The translations under genes were made by a program, and so were the position numbers. A stretch of 64,000 nucleotides of DNA, taken from contig JAKSZU010000008.1 of assembly GCA_026018925.1 (NCBI GenBank), positions 60,535,027-60,599,026 on the forward strand. Direction: 5' to 3'. Origin of the DNA: Tupaia tana (lineage: Eukaryota > Chordata > Mammalia > Scandentia > Tupaiidae). Positions 46,561-57,542 of this stretch are shown piece after piece. Position 1 is the stretch's first letter, and each line of letters starts with the position of its first letter. The notes below the pieces were generated by a model that worked only from the letters and a program-made list of their open reading frames with translations, did not search any database and was not told where the DNA came from.

Positions 46561-46642
46561 AAATTTTCTTTCACTTTCCCTTACTTGAGTAATATTTTTA
46601 AATTTTATTTATTATTGAAGTGAACTTACTTAGACATATATT

Positions 46643-46929
46643 GGGGTTTTTTTTGTTTTTTTTTTTTTTTGGTTTTGTTTTCTATTTTAGATTTTTGCTA
46701 TAGTGCACATGCTCTTACCAGAGAGACAGAGAGAAACAGAAAGCAAGACAATACCCCCTAGGGGGAATGGCCATGCTGCAATCCTTTCTCCTCCATGCTC
46801 CTCTCAGTATTTTGGGCTTACATGCACACACACCTGGCATGAGTTTTTAAGCTGCTGGGTCCAGGATTTGAACGGTGGTGGGCTCTGTGGGAGTCCTCCG
46901 ATGTAAGCATTATGCCGTCTTCTGGTCCC
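46643..46929 (-). mobile_element. Older type A SINE with diverged duplication
   Basis: GGTTTTTTTTG tail, ATTTTTGCTATAGTGCACAT, GA run, body, B box complement GGATTTGAACGG and head ending CTTCTGGTCCC. TAGACATATATT and TAGATATGTATT flank it at 46631-46642 and 46930-46941. Confidence 0.85.
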
Positions 46930-46941
46930 TAGATATGTATT

Positions 46942-48175
46942 GTTAACCCTAAGATAAACTATCTGGGACCTTCTACAACTGGATAGTATGCTCTTGATAA
47001 ACTGCTTTATAATTGGAGATGTATAGGACCTGTAGAAATTGCTTTAAAAAATCCTTTGATTCTAAGACTAGTGATTCTACTTGCTTAATATTTCAGAATG
47101 TTCAGGAAAGCTATTATTAATTCACTAGTGAATTATAATCAGTTGTACCTTGGAACCAAAGAAAAACAATAGAAACACAATGGTTAACACAGCAAAGAGA
47201 AGTATTGATATCTAACATGTATGAACTATTATTGTCTCCATTTCATGAAAGGAAACTGAAGCTCAAAACACTCACATGGCAATGAGTAGAGTGAAACTCT
47301 GCTTCCACATGTTAGAGAAGATTGTCTCCACTTAATATTTGACACTATCCCTAAACTGCACAAAGAATGAATCCAGATGAACCAAATTGAGAACAAGAGG
47401 CATGTAGAATAGATTGGAACTCTCTGTGTGTGTGTGTGCATGTATGTATTATTTTTAAACTTTGACATGAGCCAAAGAAGAATTGCGAAATGTATTTCTC
47501 CAAGGCTTTAGAAAGCCTTGCGAAAGCCATAATTTGTAGGTTAGACCATTTAGAAAACCATTTGGTCTCTGATGGTTTTGTGTAATTTTGTAATAATTTT
47601 TGTCAAATTAAAAGGTGTAGTAAATTAATGTCATATTTGTATCACTGATGTGAGTCAACGTTGGACCCAGTCTGACAGTTGGGGAAATACAGCCATCTAT
47701 CACAATAACTGTGTCCACACAAACCCATCCATTGCTTTGTTTATGTAAGGGGACACTTCATGAAATAGATGATTCTGAGCTTCCTTTTTTATGGTCAGGT
47801 GTAGACAAACACAGGCTAAATAAAGACAACCAAAGGATTTAGTCTCCTAGGACAAACTATCTGAAGAATAATGACTTGACTTCTGCCTCAAAGGCTGCAG
47901 TCAATCTTTATTGAAAGGAATCTTCACTGAGGACATGCAGGGCATTTTGGACAATGCTACATTACATTTTACATTTATCTCCCATATTCTTACTTCTCTT
48001 GATCATTGAGGGTTAAGACCATTTACTTACAGTGGTCAATTTTTTTAAAAAAGATATATAAATCTATAATATTAAAACACATCTTGGTTCCTTTATTTGG
48101 ATCCCTGTAAAGGGTTAATGTTAAACTTCTCCCTTCAAAACTTAAGTAACTATTAGGCCAGGAAAGTCTAGTGAC
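46942..48175. other. Mostly unique sequence; short MIR trace
   Basis: 47222-47310 (TGTCTCCATTTCATGAAAGG, AAACTGAAGCTCAAAACACT) resembles a MIR reverse complement. The remainder shows no repeat or gene. Confidence 0.45.
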
Positions 48176-48515
48176 TCAATATATACATTTATTTATGATA
48201 TATTTATTTATAAATATTATAATATATGCATAATATATTTATGTATATATATTTTATGTATATCTATATATTTAATACATATTAATATATTATATGCAAT
48301 ACATATAATTGCATATAATATATAAATACATATTCTATTTATAATGTTTAATATATAATATATTTATATAATATGTCATATATATTTATGCATTAATATA
48401 TATTAACATATGTAATTGCATATAATATACAAATATATAATATATATTTATAATGTTTAATATATCATATAAAATTTATTTATAAATATTTATTTATTTA
48501 TTTATTTATTTAAAG
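48176..48515. repeat. AT-rich TATA-type satellite-like tract
   Basis: About 340 bases almost purely A and T, with irregular repeats of ATATATTTATA, ATTTATAATGTTTAATATAT (twice) and a closing (TTTA)n run. It looks like an expanded and duplicated AT-rich minisatellite, possibly seeded by SINE tails. Confidence 0.8.
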
Positions 48516-48527
48516 ATATGGTAGTGG

Positions 48528-48655
48528 GCCAGCCAGTGGCATGGTGGTGAAGGCAGCTGGATCACATGGCCTACTGAGTGGTGTGAGTCACAGACCCAGC
48601 AGCTTGAAAACATGCCAGGTGCACGTGTATGCTGCAGGATGGCTCAGAAAATGTT
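48528..48655 (+). mobile_element. Old SINE head fragment (type A/B)
   Basis: GGGCCAGCCAGTGGCATGGTGG, a decayed B box (GTGTGAGTCACAGACC), CAGCAGCTTGAAAACATGCC and a truncated body. No clean tail. Confidence 0.6.
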
Positions 48656-48778
48656 TGTGTAAAATTCTTTATTTCATATAACTAAATTGAAAAAGAAGAG
48701 GAAGTTGGAGAGTTTATATTTTTCTTTTAAAAATGAAAACTTAGGAATGACCTCTTTTTTTAAAAAAAAGATCAAGAG

Positions 48779-49020
48779 CGACCAGCAGACAGTGTAGTGG
48801 TTATGTTGCTGGACTCCTATGTAGTCAACTAGACCCAGTAGGTTAAAAGTCACTCAGGGTACATGCGCATGTGTGCCCAAAATCCTGAGAGGAGAACGGA
48901 GGAGAATAGGTTGTGGTGTGGCCGTTCCCCCCGGGAGAGGGGGTGATTTCTCACTTTCTGGCTCTCTGTCTCTCCAGGAAGTGCATGCACCCTATAGCAA
49001 AAACCTCTCTCTCAAAAGAA
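48779..49020 (+). mobile_element. Type A SINE, B box deleted
   Basis: GCGACCAGCAGACAGTGTAG head, then GTAGTCAACTAGACCCAG: the B box is lost by a deletion of about 20 bases. Body, CT run and CACCCTATAGCAAAAACCTC follow. The deletion would make it unable to recruit TFIIIC. Confidence 0.8.
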
Positions 49021-49460
49021 CAAGAAATGATCCCCCCCATTTTTTTTGTATCCCACCACAGTGAAACATACCAAGATTCCAGTCTTCCTTAAATTTGTAA
49101 AAGAGGTCACAAAGGAGAAGCCACAAAGAAAATAAACTTGTTACATAAAGAATAATACTATTAAATGTGAAAAGATAAAATTAATGTATTCTAGAAATTC
49201 TGACAGACAATAAGGATTACATTATTAAACTCTAGACCCTGTCACAAAAATTTTATATATGCTGGGTGTATGTAATGTGTATTCACATAGGCATCTGAGC
49301 AGAGATTTGACCTTGAGAATGATGGCAACAAAATTGGTAATTTCTAAACATATCAGTGGCTGTGTTACTGTGTTTAAATGCACAGAACAAAATGAAAAGC
49401 CTAAGGTAATGTGTTAGGATTTCTCCTCTGTCTTCATTCTAGATGTTATTGGACAGGGGA
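49021..49460. other. Unique sequence, no gene seen
   Basis: No recognised element. Confidence 0.4.
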
Positions 49461-49464
49461 TCTG

Positions 49465-50150
49465 AGCTGTATTGTGTGAAATACAAGGTTTGTTGGGTCA
49501 GTTCTCTCAGATTAGAGACCCGCCTCAAGGGTAGGAAAACGTCACAAACACCAGTGAAGTAGGAAAAGAGAAGTTTTTAATAGGTAAGTGAAGATTTTTA
49601 ACAGAAAAGAATACACCCCCACGCAGAAAGGCTTGCGGGTGGGCAGCTGCCAGAAAAGGACTACTGTGCTGGGATGGGGTTAGGTGTTACTTTTATTTTG
49701 AGATCTTGTCATGAATATTTAGGAGGGGCGGTCTGTCATTGTAGCTGGCTTCTTTGTTGGATTCTCAAACTTCCATCTGCATTTAGGCTTGGGTACTTTT
49801 CCTTCAGGTAAGGAGTTTGAGGAATTTGATAACTCAACTGTGCATGCCCAGTGTGGACTTTAAAGATATGAGCATCTCCCTAGGACTCCCCACTCTGTGC
49901 CTATCAGTTTATTGCACTGAGTGGGAATTAGGATGTTGACCTAGCATACCATACCTGTGAATTGCTGTGTGCATATGCAGAAATGGCAGGAGGGAAGATA
50001 GTAACCTTCCCTAAGTTCTTTGAAGAAAGGTTAAGTTATAAGGAAATAAAAATGACATCAGCTTCCCAGCTTCTGGAGCCAGGGGAGGAAGGGAGAAAGG
50101 GGTCTCCTGAGAGGGAGTCTGGAATATTAAGCTGTGATTAATGAGGCCAA
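49465..50150 (-). mobile_element. Probable solo LTR of an ERV1-like endogenous retrovirus
   Basis: Read on the minus strand, the block has LTR-like order: a pyrimidine-rich 5' part, two AATAAA-type signals (complements at about 49694 and 49910), GC-richer R/U5-like sequence (CTTTCTGCGTGGGGGTG) and an end near ACAATACA. No gag, pol or env-like frame adjoins it, so it would be a solo LTR. Family and borders are unverified. Confidence 0.5.
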
Positions 50151-50186
50151 TGTCCTTCTGCTATTATGGCGGTACTGCCAGTACCT

Positions 50187-50219
50187 ATCTATCTACCTAC
50201 CTATATCTATCTACCTATG
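50187..50219. repeat. (TATC/TACC)n tetranucleotide tract
   Basis: CTATCTATCTACCTACCTAT with variants; a short imperfect microsatellite. Confidence 0.8.
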
Positions 50220-50374
50220 ACGTAGAACTGATTAAAATTTAATTAAGAAAATGTGCTTTTAAAAAGTATATAGTAGTATGTTTATTGCAGCTATTATTTG
50301 CTAAAACTTTAAGCAGACGGCAGTCATAGTAATTTTTTTGGCCAGTAGTTTCTTGGTTAGAGGTTTTCTTTCCT

Positions 50375-50850
50375 CAGAAATCTTTGACAGCTTCTCAGAG
50401 CCTCAAAAAAAGTTTTCATTTCTTTGTTTGGTATTCAAGGCCTTACAAAACCTTCCCTCGCTAGCCTCTTCTACTCTTTCAACAAGCTCTCTGCCTTTTC
50501 TCAAATACATTACAGATTTTCAGTCCACATGCATTTCTCTTTGAAATTCCCCTCTCATTATTTCCTTGCTTAGCAAACTCTTCTTATTCGCCAAGGTCAG
50601 CTCAAATTCCTCCTCTGTGAAGGCTTCCTGTATCCTTCTTTTTTTTTCTGACTCAGGCCCAGTTATTTTCTTCCTCCTATGCATTACCCTACTCCTTTAT
50701 TCATATCACAAGTTTGGTATATATTACACTAGTTTTATGTATTTGCTTTTCTTCTAGTTTTGTAGTCTTTTGGAGAACACATTTAATATATTATTTATCT
50801 TTTTACCACTAGCACCTGGCATGGTAAAGAAAGTAATTAAATTGAGTCAT
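50375..50850 (+). mobile_element. L2 LINE 3' end
   Basis: TTCAAGGCCTTACAAAACCT, TTCTACTCTTTCAACAAGC, GTCAGCTCAAATTCCTCCTC, TGTGAAGGCTTCCTGTATCC and ACTAGCACCTGGCATGGTAA match the L2 3' region in order. Ancient remnant; the 113-codon frame at 50770 is a shadow. Confidence 0.75.
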
Positions 50851-50964
50851 AGACTTATGTGTAGTTGTCAGTCATCATTTTATTCAACGAGAGAGAGAAT
50901 ATCTAAAATGTCTTCCCATTTTTATGAGTATATATATTTTTTTGTTAAACTTCTTAAAATTTCT

Positions 50965-51175
50965 CTCTTACATGAGTCACAGACAGAAAGACAGAGAGAG
51001 AAAGATGGCGACCTCCAGCAGGGTCTAGCTGTGATCTATACCCAGCTCCAGCCAGCCCCAGATCATGAGCATGGGCATGCTCAAGTACTATGGGGAGGTC
51101 TTGGGATGTAAATCCAGAACCTTCCCATGTGTCACAAGTGTTGCATTTTTACCACCTCGCCACCATCTGACCAAT
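50965..51175 (-). mobile_element. Type C SINE (tRNA-7SL composite)
   Basis: Minus strand: GGTCAGATGGTGGCGAGGTGG head, a decayed B box (GGATTTACATCCC), GAGCATGCCCATGCTCATG, GGGGCTGGCTGGAGCTGGG and CTAGACCCTGCTGGAGG before the CT-rich end. Confidence 0.6.
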
Positions 51176-51589
51176 ACATGAGTTTATTAATTTTCTTGCT
51201 TAAGTGAATAGAGTACTTGAAGTGTTGCTATTTCTAATGGTCTGTACATTACCATGGTAATGTATATTTCTCCCATTTTTAGTACAGCTTAATCCCTACC
51301 TGTGGGCTTCATAGAGATTCCTTACAAAATTAATTTAACTGGCTAAAGTGTATCATACCATTTCCTTGACACTGATTGCTTCAAGGCTGGTATTTCTGTA
51401 AGATCTTCCAGAAGAATTAATATAGGGTTGGTGTGTATTAAAAAGCCTCCTCCATTGCTGTTGGCACTGGAGGGGAGCTCTGTCTAGACAAAAAGACAGA
51501 GAAGCAGGCTCACCATCCCTTCACCAAGGAGCCAGGAAGACAGGCTGGAAAATGTCTTTCCTTTTACTGAAGAAAATCACATTTCACTA
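51176..51589. other. Unique sequence, no gene seen
   Basis: No recognised element. Confidence 0.4.
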
Positions 51590-52080
51590 GAGGCAGACCA
51601 TTTTCACACTGGTTGTTGGCCAACTTCTATGCAGAAAGAAAGCAATTTAACAGAAGACAAGTAGCTTTTTAGAGAATTAAACTTTTTGTCTAGATTGGGA
51701 CTGAAGAAACAAGGCTTATCTCGCCCATCTTAAAGTAAAGCAATTAAAGCTCTTTTGGACTTTAAGAGAAAACTCAAACTCCAGGGGAATTTTAAAAGGC
51801 CTCTTTCTTGTGAAATATGACAGTTTGCAGAAGCCTTTTCTTCTTCCATTTACCCTTTCAATGAGGAAACTTATCTTTCTGACAAAAATTGCATTAAGAA
51901 GCAGCTGTGGCCATTTCCCCTTAGGCAGCATTCCGGGGAATATTTGAGAGAATAACGCCCTGAAGATAAATGGGTTCCTCCATAGCCTCAGGCTGGAGGA
52001 ATAATTGCCAGCCGTTATTTTTTGTACTATGGGCACTTCTGTGAATTGGCTTGTTAGCCCAGATTAAAAATCAACAAAAC
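51590..52080. other. Repeat-free block, candidate conserved non-coding element
   Basis: A compact block with dense motif-like words (GCAGCTGTGGCC E-box, CATTAAGAAG, AATAATTGCCAG, GGATTAAA-like) and no repeats. A 106-codon minus frame (51716-52036) spans it without recognisable domains. Enhancer-like nature is a guess from texture only. Confidence 0.3.
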
Positions 52081-52135
52081 TTTGGATAGGAATTATTGTA
52101 GATCAGCAATATTTTTTGTCCTAGTTAAAGTTTAC

Positions 52136-52405
52136 TGGGGGCGGGGGGTACTGCAGATGGCATGATAGTTATGTTTTTGGACTCCCACATAGCTGACCAT
52201 GGTTCAAGTCCTGGACCCAGAGACTTGAAGCTCACCCTGGGGGCTCCTGTGTGTGCCTGTCCGAGATCCTGAGAGGAAAATGGAGGAGAAGGGATTGTGG
52301 CATGGCCATCCCCCTGGGGGGTGATTTCCTGCTTTCTGTCTCTCTGTCTTTCTCTGTCTCTTTGGCGAGCACATGCTCTGTATAGCAAAAATCTCTCTTT
52401 AAACA
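52136..52405 (+). mobile_element. Type A SINE, moderately diverged
   Basis: GGGGGCGGGGGGTACTGCAG replaces the usual start. Then TGGCATGATAGTTATG, B box GGTTCAAGTCC, body, CT run and TATAGCAAAAATCTCTC. The tail is short and decayed. Confidence 0.8.
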
Positions 52406-53579
52406 AGGAAAGGAAATAAAAAGGCTTAGCAGTGGGGTCCTGTGGATGTTATGGTTCTTTTCTCCATTTCAACGTTCAAGGAAATTTGAAAGGTCACCTT
52501 TTGTGGTCTGGAGTGTAGCCAGGAAGCTGAGGGAAGTTTACTCTCTGGGACATGACTCTCTTTCGGGCTGGAGGTCTTGGAACATTAGTAACTATTATTG
52601 GCACGTAATGATGCAATTACATCAAAACCACATGGCAGGGCTTCCTAAAATCCTCTCTGAAGTTGTTCCTGCATGTTCAAATCTCTCCCTAGTGTTCTGG
52701 GACCTACTCATGGTACCCCTCTTTCTTTTTCTCACAGTCCCCGCAGACATTCTCTTTCTCTCTCTCACTGTCAACTACTGCCTCAGGGTCTCATAGATTG
52801 AGATTTCTCCAAGAATTTATTTCTATCCTTTACTTTTGAAGAGCCCACAAAGAAAAGATAGCAGAAATCCTTACAAGGAAGGGAGCGAGAATGGTTATAA
52901 AAACTTACACTTTAACAACCTTTTAGTCTGTCTCTTAGGCACGTAATTGTCCTTTTCTTTGTCTATAGTAATGCTAATTGAATATGCTTCTCCATTTAGA
53001 ATTTAGGGAAAAATAGCATTTTATCAGGTAAGAATTTACTGAGTATTTCTTTCCACAAATAATTACTTGGTGATTAGTATAAGATCATTCTATTTGTAAT
53101 TCTCATCCCCTGTCTTGGTCTGCCTGTCTCTCTCATCTCTTTCTCTTTTTCTCTTCTTGACAAAAGTTATTAGTTGCTTACAGCTTTTAGACAGCTGAAA
53201 GTTTTGACTGATATGCATAAGACTTACTAACACAAATCTATGTAATACTTCATGCGATAAGAGCAAAGTGTTTTCAAATCCCAGATTCATTTAATCTCAA
53301 TGAATAATGCATTGAAAACAATAAAACTATTGTTTTTAGGTTAAATGGTTTTGAAATTACAGCTTATAAACAGAGCCTTGCAACAAATTTCATTTGTTGA
53401 TAGGACAAGTGACATTAAAATTTTTCCTGTATTAAATGTTTTGAGTCAACTATTTACATTTAAAAAATATATGTAAAGGATCTAATAGTTTGATATTTTG
53501 GCACAATTCTTTTTCTACTACAATTAATAAGATTTAGTCTTTTTAGTGAGAAAGGTCACTGATAGTGAACTGGTTACTG
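52406..53579. other. Unique sequence, no gene seen
   Basis: A 116-codon plus frame (52446-52796) shows no family features. No repeats recognised. Confidence 0.4.
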
Positions 53580-53587
53580 GCAATAAC

Positions 53588-54081
53588 GTTGCCCAAGGTA
53601 CTTCCGGATAAAGGAAGAAGCATAAGTTGGAGGTGGGTGTTGAGGCTGTGAGTGCGGAGTGGCGGTGGTAGAAGGCACAGATGGACCAAGTAACCTTAGA
53701 TGTTACTCAATCTAAAGAAGACAGTTTGTCCCAATTTCTGAGAGGTATTAATACTGTTTCAAAAGATGCTCGGTGAAGTGAGAAGTAAGAGTGAGGCTAT
53801 CGAAGAGAAATTGTGAATTCTTCACATTCAGGCTTCCCTACCAACCAAAGACTCTAGACTTTATCCCAAAGTTATTTTAACTGATCTTAGAGATCAATTT
53901 TTTGTGCCTTGATTGCTAGAATGATGACTTACGCTACAGTCGTAATGCAATCATCTCTTTCATTGGGAACTACCAAATACCTTTTGTATTTTAAAAATTT
54001 GACATTAACCTTTTGTTGAGATGGCCCTGTTTATTTCTTTGTGATGCCACCTTTCCGTTGATGCAATTAAAATAAAACTTA
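53588..54081 (+). pseudogene. Possible processed pseudogene of an unidentified small protein
   Basis: The block reads like an inserted mRNA copy. An ACTTCCGG ETS-type motif typical of housekeeping start sites and a G-rich leader (53608-53680) precede ATG at about 53681. The frame starts MDQVTLDVTQSKEDS and reaches SKDAR, then a TGA. A one-base shift keeps it open as EVRSKSEAIEEKL, and a further frame continues for about 30 codons. An AATAAA signal lies at 54071. GCAATAAC flanks the block at 53580-53587 and 54082-54089. No poly-A tail remains, and I do not recognise the parent. The reading as pseudogene is inference. Confidence 0.35.
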
Positions 54082-54514
54082 GCAATAACAAAGCATATAT
54101 AAATGCTTTATATATATTATATAAAGTTATATATAAAAGGATGGCATACGATGCAAAGGAATAAACAAAAAGCTGAATCCGTAGGCTTGAATTTTGCCTT
54201 TGTCACCTCCATCTCCAACAAGAGCAGCATTGCTTTTATTTTGCCTATTGAATTTTAATATAATATATTATTTGAAAAAAAAAGGTTCTGTGCAAAAAAG
54301 AAAAAAAATAAGCTTTAGAAATCAGAGCATACTTGGCTTTTTCCTTGGGTGCCGTGATACTTCTTTCCTCTACAGAAAGCACTGTGTGCCCACCATTGAC
54401 ATCAACCACCCATGGCCCCAGATGCTGCACTCGCATCTGCTGAGTATTCATCATGCGCCAGATACTCTAGGTGTTCTCTCTGTACATTTTCTCATGTATT
54501 ACTTAGACCCAGGA

Positions 54515-54650
54515 TAGGCAAATGTTTTTAAAGGGCTAGATAGTAAATATTTTAGACTTTTTGGACCTTAAGATCTCTCTTGCTCATCTTAGGATGATAG
54601 GCAAAGGAAGCCATGAGACATTGTGAATTGTTTTGAAATAAAATTTGCAC
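54515..54650 (+). mobile_element. hAT-type (Charlie/MER1-like) MITE fragment
   Basis: GGATAGGCAAATGTTTTTAAAGGG, CTAGATAGTAAATATTTTAGAC and TTTTTGGACCTTAAGATCTCT match the well-known mammalian hAT consensus (GGCAAACTTTTTCTGTAAAGGGC, AGATAGTAAATATTTTAGGC). The 3' end is truncated. Confidence 0.7.
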
Positions 54651-55160
54651 ACTGCAAGGTAAAAGAATTAGAAATACCATCCACATCAATTGACTTCAAA
54701 TCTTATATTCTTTGCCTAGTTTTTGATAATGCTATGACCTCCTAAACTGTAAAGGAAATATTATAGGTGTAAAAATGTATTTATCATCTGTGGGTGGATA
54801 ATAGACCCTTTGAAGAAAAAAAATATAATAAAGGACAAAAAGGACAGGAAATCTTGGAAATAGTTTTTAAAAAGATTTATGTATTTCTAAAATAATTTAA
54901 TTGTACATCTTTGGAGATGAGTTTAAATTTTTTATATCATTGAAATCTTTCTTTTTCAAAAGAACAATCAATTGTCTAAATATTCTTAGCTTAACTCTTA
55001 ATATAATGTTGTGCAACATGTTTTTCTAACCAGGTAAAAAAATATTGGCTGTCTTTATCTCGTTAATATTTTCTCTAAATCTACAGAATTTTCTTTAAAA
55101 GTAATCTCCATGGGTTCTTCTTTGGTCGTTTGTAAATTTTTCTTATGGAGGACTTATTAC
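54651..55160. other. Unique AT-rich sequence, no gene seen
   Basis: No recognised element. Confidence 0.4.
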
Positions 55161-55164
55161 TTAT

Positions 55165-55400
55165 AAGTAATAAGACAATATGGTGCAATGGTTAAGAGCC
55201 CGAAGACTGAAGTGAAATTTCCTGGGTTTTGACCTCCAACTCTGCTGATTACCTTAATCAAACATCTTAATTTCTCTTCACCTATCAGAGTTTCCTCAAG
55301 TGTCTGATGAGTAGAATAAGAGCATGTGTGACGTAGAGTTACTGGGAAGACTGTATGAGCCAGTATGTATAAGGACTCACTGTGTCCATGGTCGTGACTT
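55165..55400 (+). mobile_element. MIR element, nearly full length
   Basis: GACAATATGGTGCAATGGTTAAGAGC, CTGGGTTTTGACCTCCAAC, TCTGCTGATTACCTTAATCA, CACCTATCAGAGTTTCCTCA and ACTGGGAAGACTGTATGAGC match MIR from the A box to the 3' part. Confidence 0.85.
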
Positions 55401-55649
55401 GTGCCCATGTTCAGCATGAACATGTCATCCAGTATCACTGCTATTGACAATACAAACCTTCCTCAGATCAAACTGAAATTTGCCAGCAACATTGATTTTA
55501 CTAGATTTGTATTTTCCACTTGGTTCTGAACGTTTTAGGATGTTCATAAAGGTAAAACCTTAAAATGTATTTTATATTTACATTCTTATACAACTATTCA
55601 TAGGCTATTTCAATTTTAACTACTCTTTATAGAAAGAATAATACCTTTT

Positions 55650-56084
55650 TTTTTCTTTTTTTTGAGAGGTTTTTGCCTTAGGGCATGTGTGCTCCTAGGA
55701 GAGAGAGAGAGACACATAGTGAGAGAGAAAGTGAGAAATCACTCCTTAGGGGGGATGGCCATGCCACAATCCCTTCTCTATTCTCTTCTCAGGATCTTGG
55801 GCATGCACACACATACACTCCATTATGGTTTTTTTTTTTTTTTTTTTTTTAAGAGAGATTTTTTTGCTATAGAGTGAGTGCGATTGCTGTAGAGACAGAG
55901 ACAGAGAGCGAGAAATCACTCCCTGGCGGGGCATGGCCAATCCCTCAATCCTTTCTCCATTATCCTCTCTGGATTTTGGAGAAACATGTGCACCTGGCAT
56001 GAGTTTCAAGCCACTGGGTCTGGGACTCGGACCGCAGTCGACTACGTAGGAGTCCAGTGATGTAACCTCTGTGCCATCTGCTGG
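55650..56084 (-). mobile_element. Dimer-like type A SINE: two bodies, one head, one duplication
   Basis: A headless body with its own T run (55650-55825) is followed by a second T run and a complete body plus head (about 55829-56084), both minus strand. AATAATACCTTTT flanks the whole at 55637-55649 and 56085-56097. No separate duplication surrounds either unit. Confidence 0.85.
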
Positions 56085-56422
56085 AATAATACCTTTTAAA
56101 ATGAAGTTTTCTATAAAGTAAATTTTATTTAAAGGTGAAAACATTTTTAAATGAGAATTTAAAGAATAAATTTAGATATTGTCTAATTACAATTTATTTT
56201 TGTAGCTTATAACAGTGAAAAAAAATAAATGCATGCAGATCCATCAATCATCAATGCAAATAATATTTTAAACCGTGGGACACCAAACATATAAAGTCTG
56301 TTGCTTTGCCATGTTTGGAATTATACTAGGTTTGGATGAAAATTTTGGCTGTGATTGCTGATAATTACATTCGTGGTTGAACCATCTTCAACCACATCTG
56401 TTAACAGTTCAGTGTGTTTTTC

Positions 56423-56948
56423 CAGCAGGTGGTGAGGTGGTTAGTCACTGGGTCCTATGTGAACAACTCTATAGTTTGAGTCCCAGACCAGGTGGTTCAA
56501 AAATCATGCCTAGGGAACCAGCAGTTAGCGTAATGGCTATGTCGCTGGACTCCCACGTAGTCGACCGCGGTTCGTGTCCCAGACCCGGTGGCTTAAAACT
56601 CACGCCGGGTGCGTGTGTGTGCGTGCCCAAGATCCTGAGAGAATGGAGAAGGGATTGCGGCGTGACCATCCCCCCTCGGGGGTGATTTCTCCCTTTCTGT
56701 TTCTATGTCTCTCTCTGTCTGGCGAGCGCACATGCCCTATAGCGAAAAAACCTCTCCAAAAAAAAAAAAAAAAATCATGCCTAGAACATGTGCATATGTG
56801 CCCAAAATCCTGAGAGCGGACTGGAGGAGAAGGGATTGCAGCATAGCCAGCACCCCTCAGGATGATTTCTCACTTTCTGTTTGTCTCTCTCTGTCTGGGA
56901 AGTGCATGCACCCTATAGCACACAAAAAAATAACCCTAAAACAAAAAG
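56423..56948 (+). mobile_element. Old type A SINE split by a younger type A SINE
   Basis: The outer copy has its head at 56423-56512 and its body and end at 56770-56948. It is diverged (B box AGTTTGAGTCC). Confidence 0.85.
56513..56769 (+). mobile_element. Young type A SINE (A1) nested in an older copy
   Basis: GGGAACCAGCAGTTAGCG, GGTTCGTGTCCCAG (a CpG decay of the A1 GCG), AAAACTCACGCC, body and A tail. The 14-bp AAAAATCATGCCTA flanks it at 56499-56512 and 56770-56783. Confidence 0.93.
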
Positions 56949-56999
56949 TTCAATTCATTTGCATGTGTCTCCTATCTCTAACCTTTCCAAGAAACATTT

Positions 57000-57540
57000 C
57001 CAAGTTGAATCTTACAAATAGAAAAATATCTCCAGCATGTTGAAGTAAGAAATATCACCACGATGAGTGTTGGGAGGCTCTGATTAGGTACATTTTTTGT
57101 TTTTACCTTGATCCTTAGTAACATTGCCTGCAACATAATTTTAACAAGACGAGAAAAAGGATAAGAAGGAAAATACGTTGTAAAAAGGGGTTCTTATTTT
57201 CTAACCTAGAGAAAGAATTCTATCTCTGGAAAGACAAATCAATTTTTTTATCTTGTCATTGGACATAGGAAAGGATTTTAGTTTCTGTTTAGAAATTTTT
57301 ATTTTAATCTAAACCAGAGTTCTTTCAGCTTTTTTCTTGTGTATTGAACACATTGATTTTTTTCAGGAGTGTCATTTATAATTTCTAGGGTTTCTTTTAT
57401 ATAACACATTTCTTCTATTTATGTTGCTATTTATATTACTATTTATGTTGGGTTAAATTCTTAATGCTGAGATATGTTAGCTATTTTATTTGGGGAATAT
57501 AAGAAACCCAAATATTTTAAATATATGTATTTAAAATACA
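57000..57540. other. Unique AT-rich sequence, no gene seen
   Basis: No recognised element. Confidence 0.4.
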
Positions 57541-57542
57541 TA

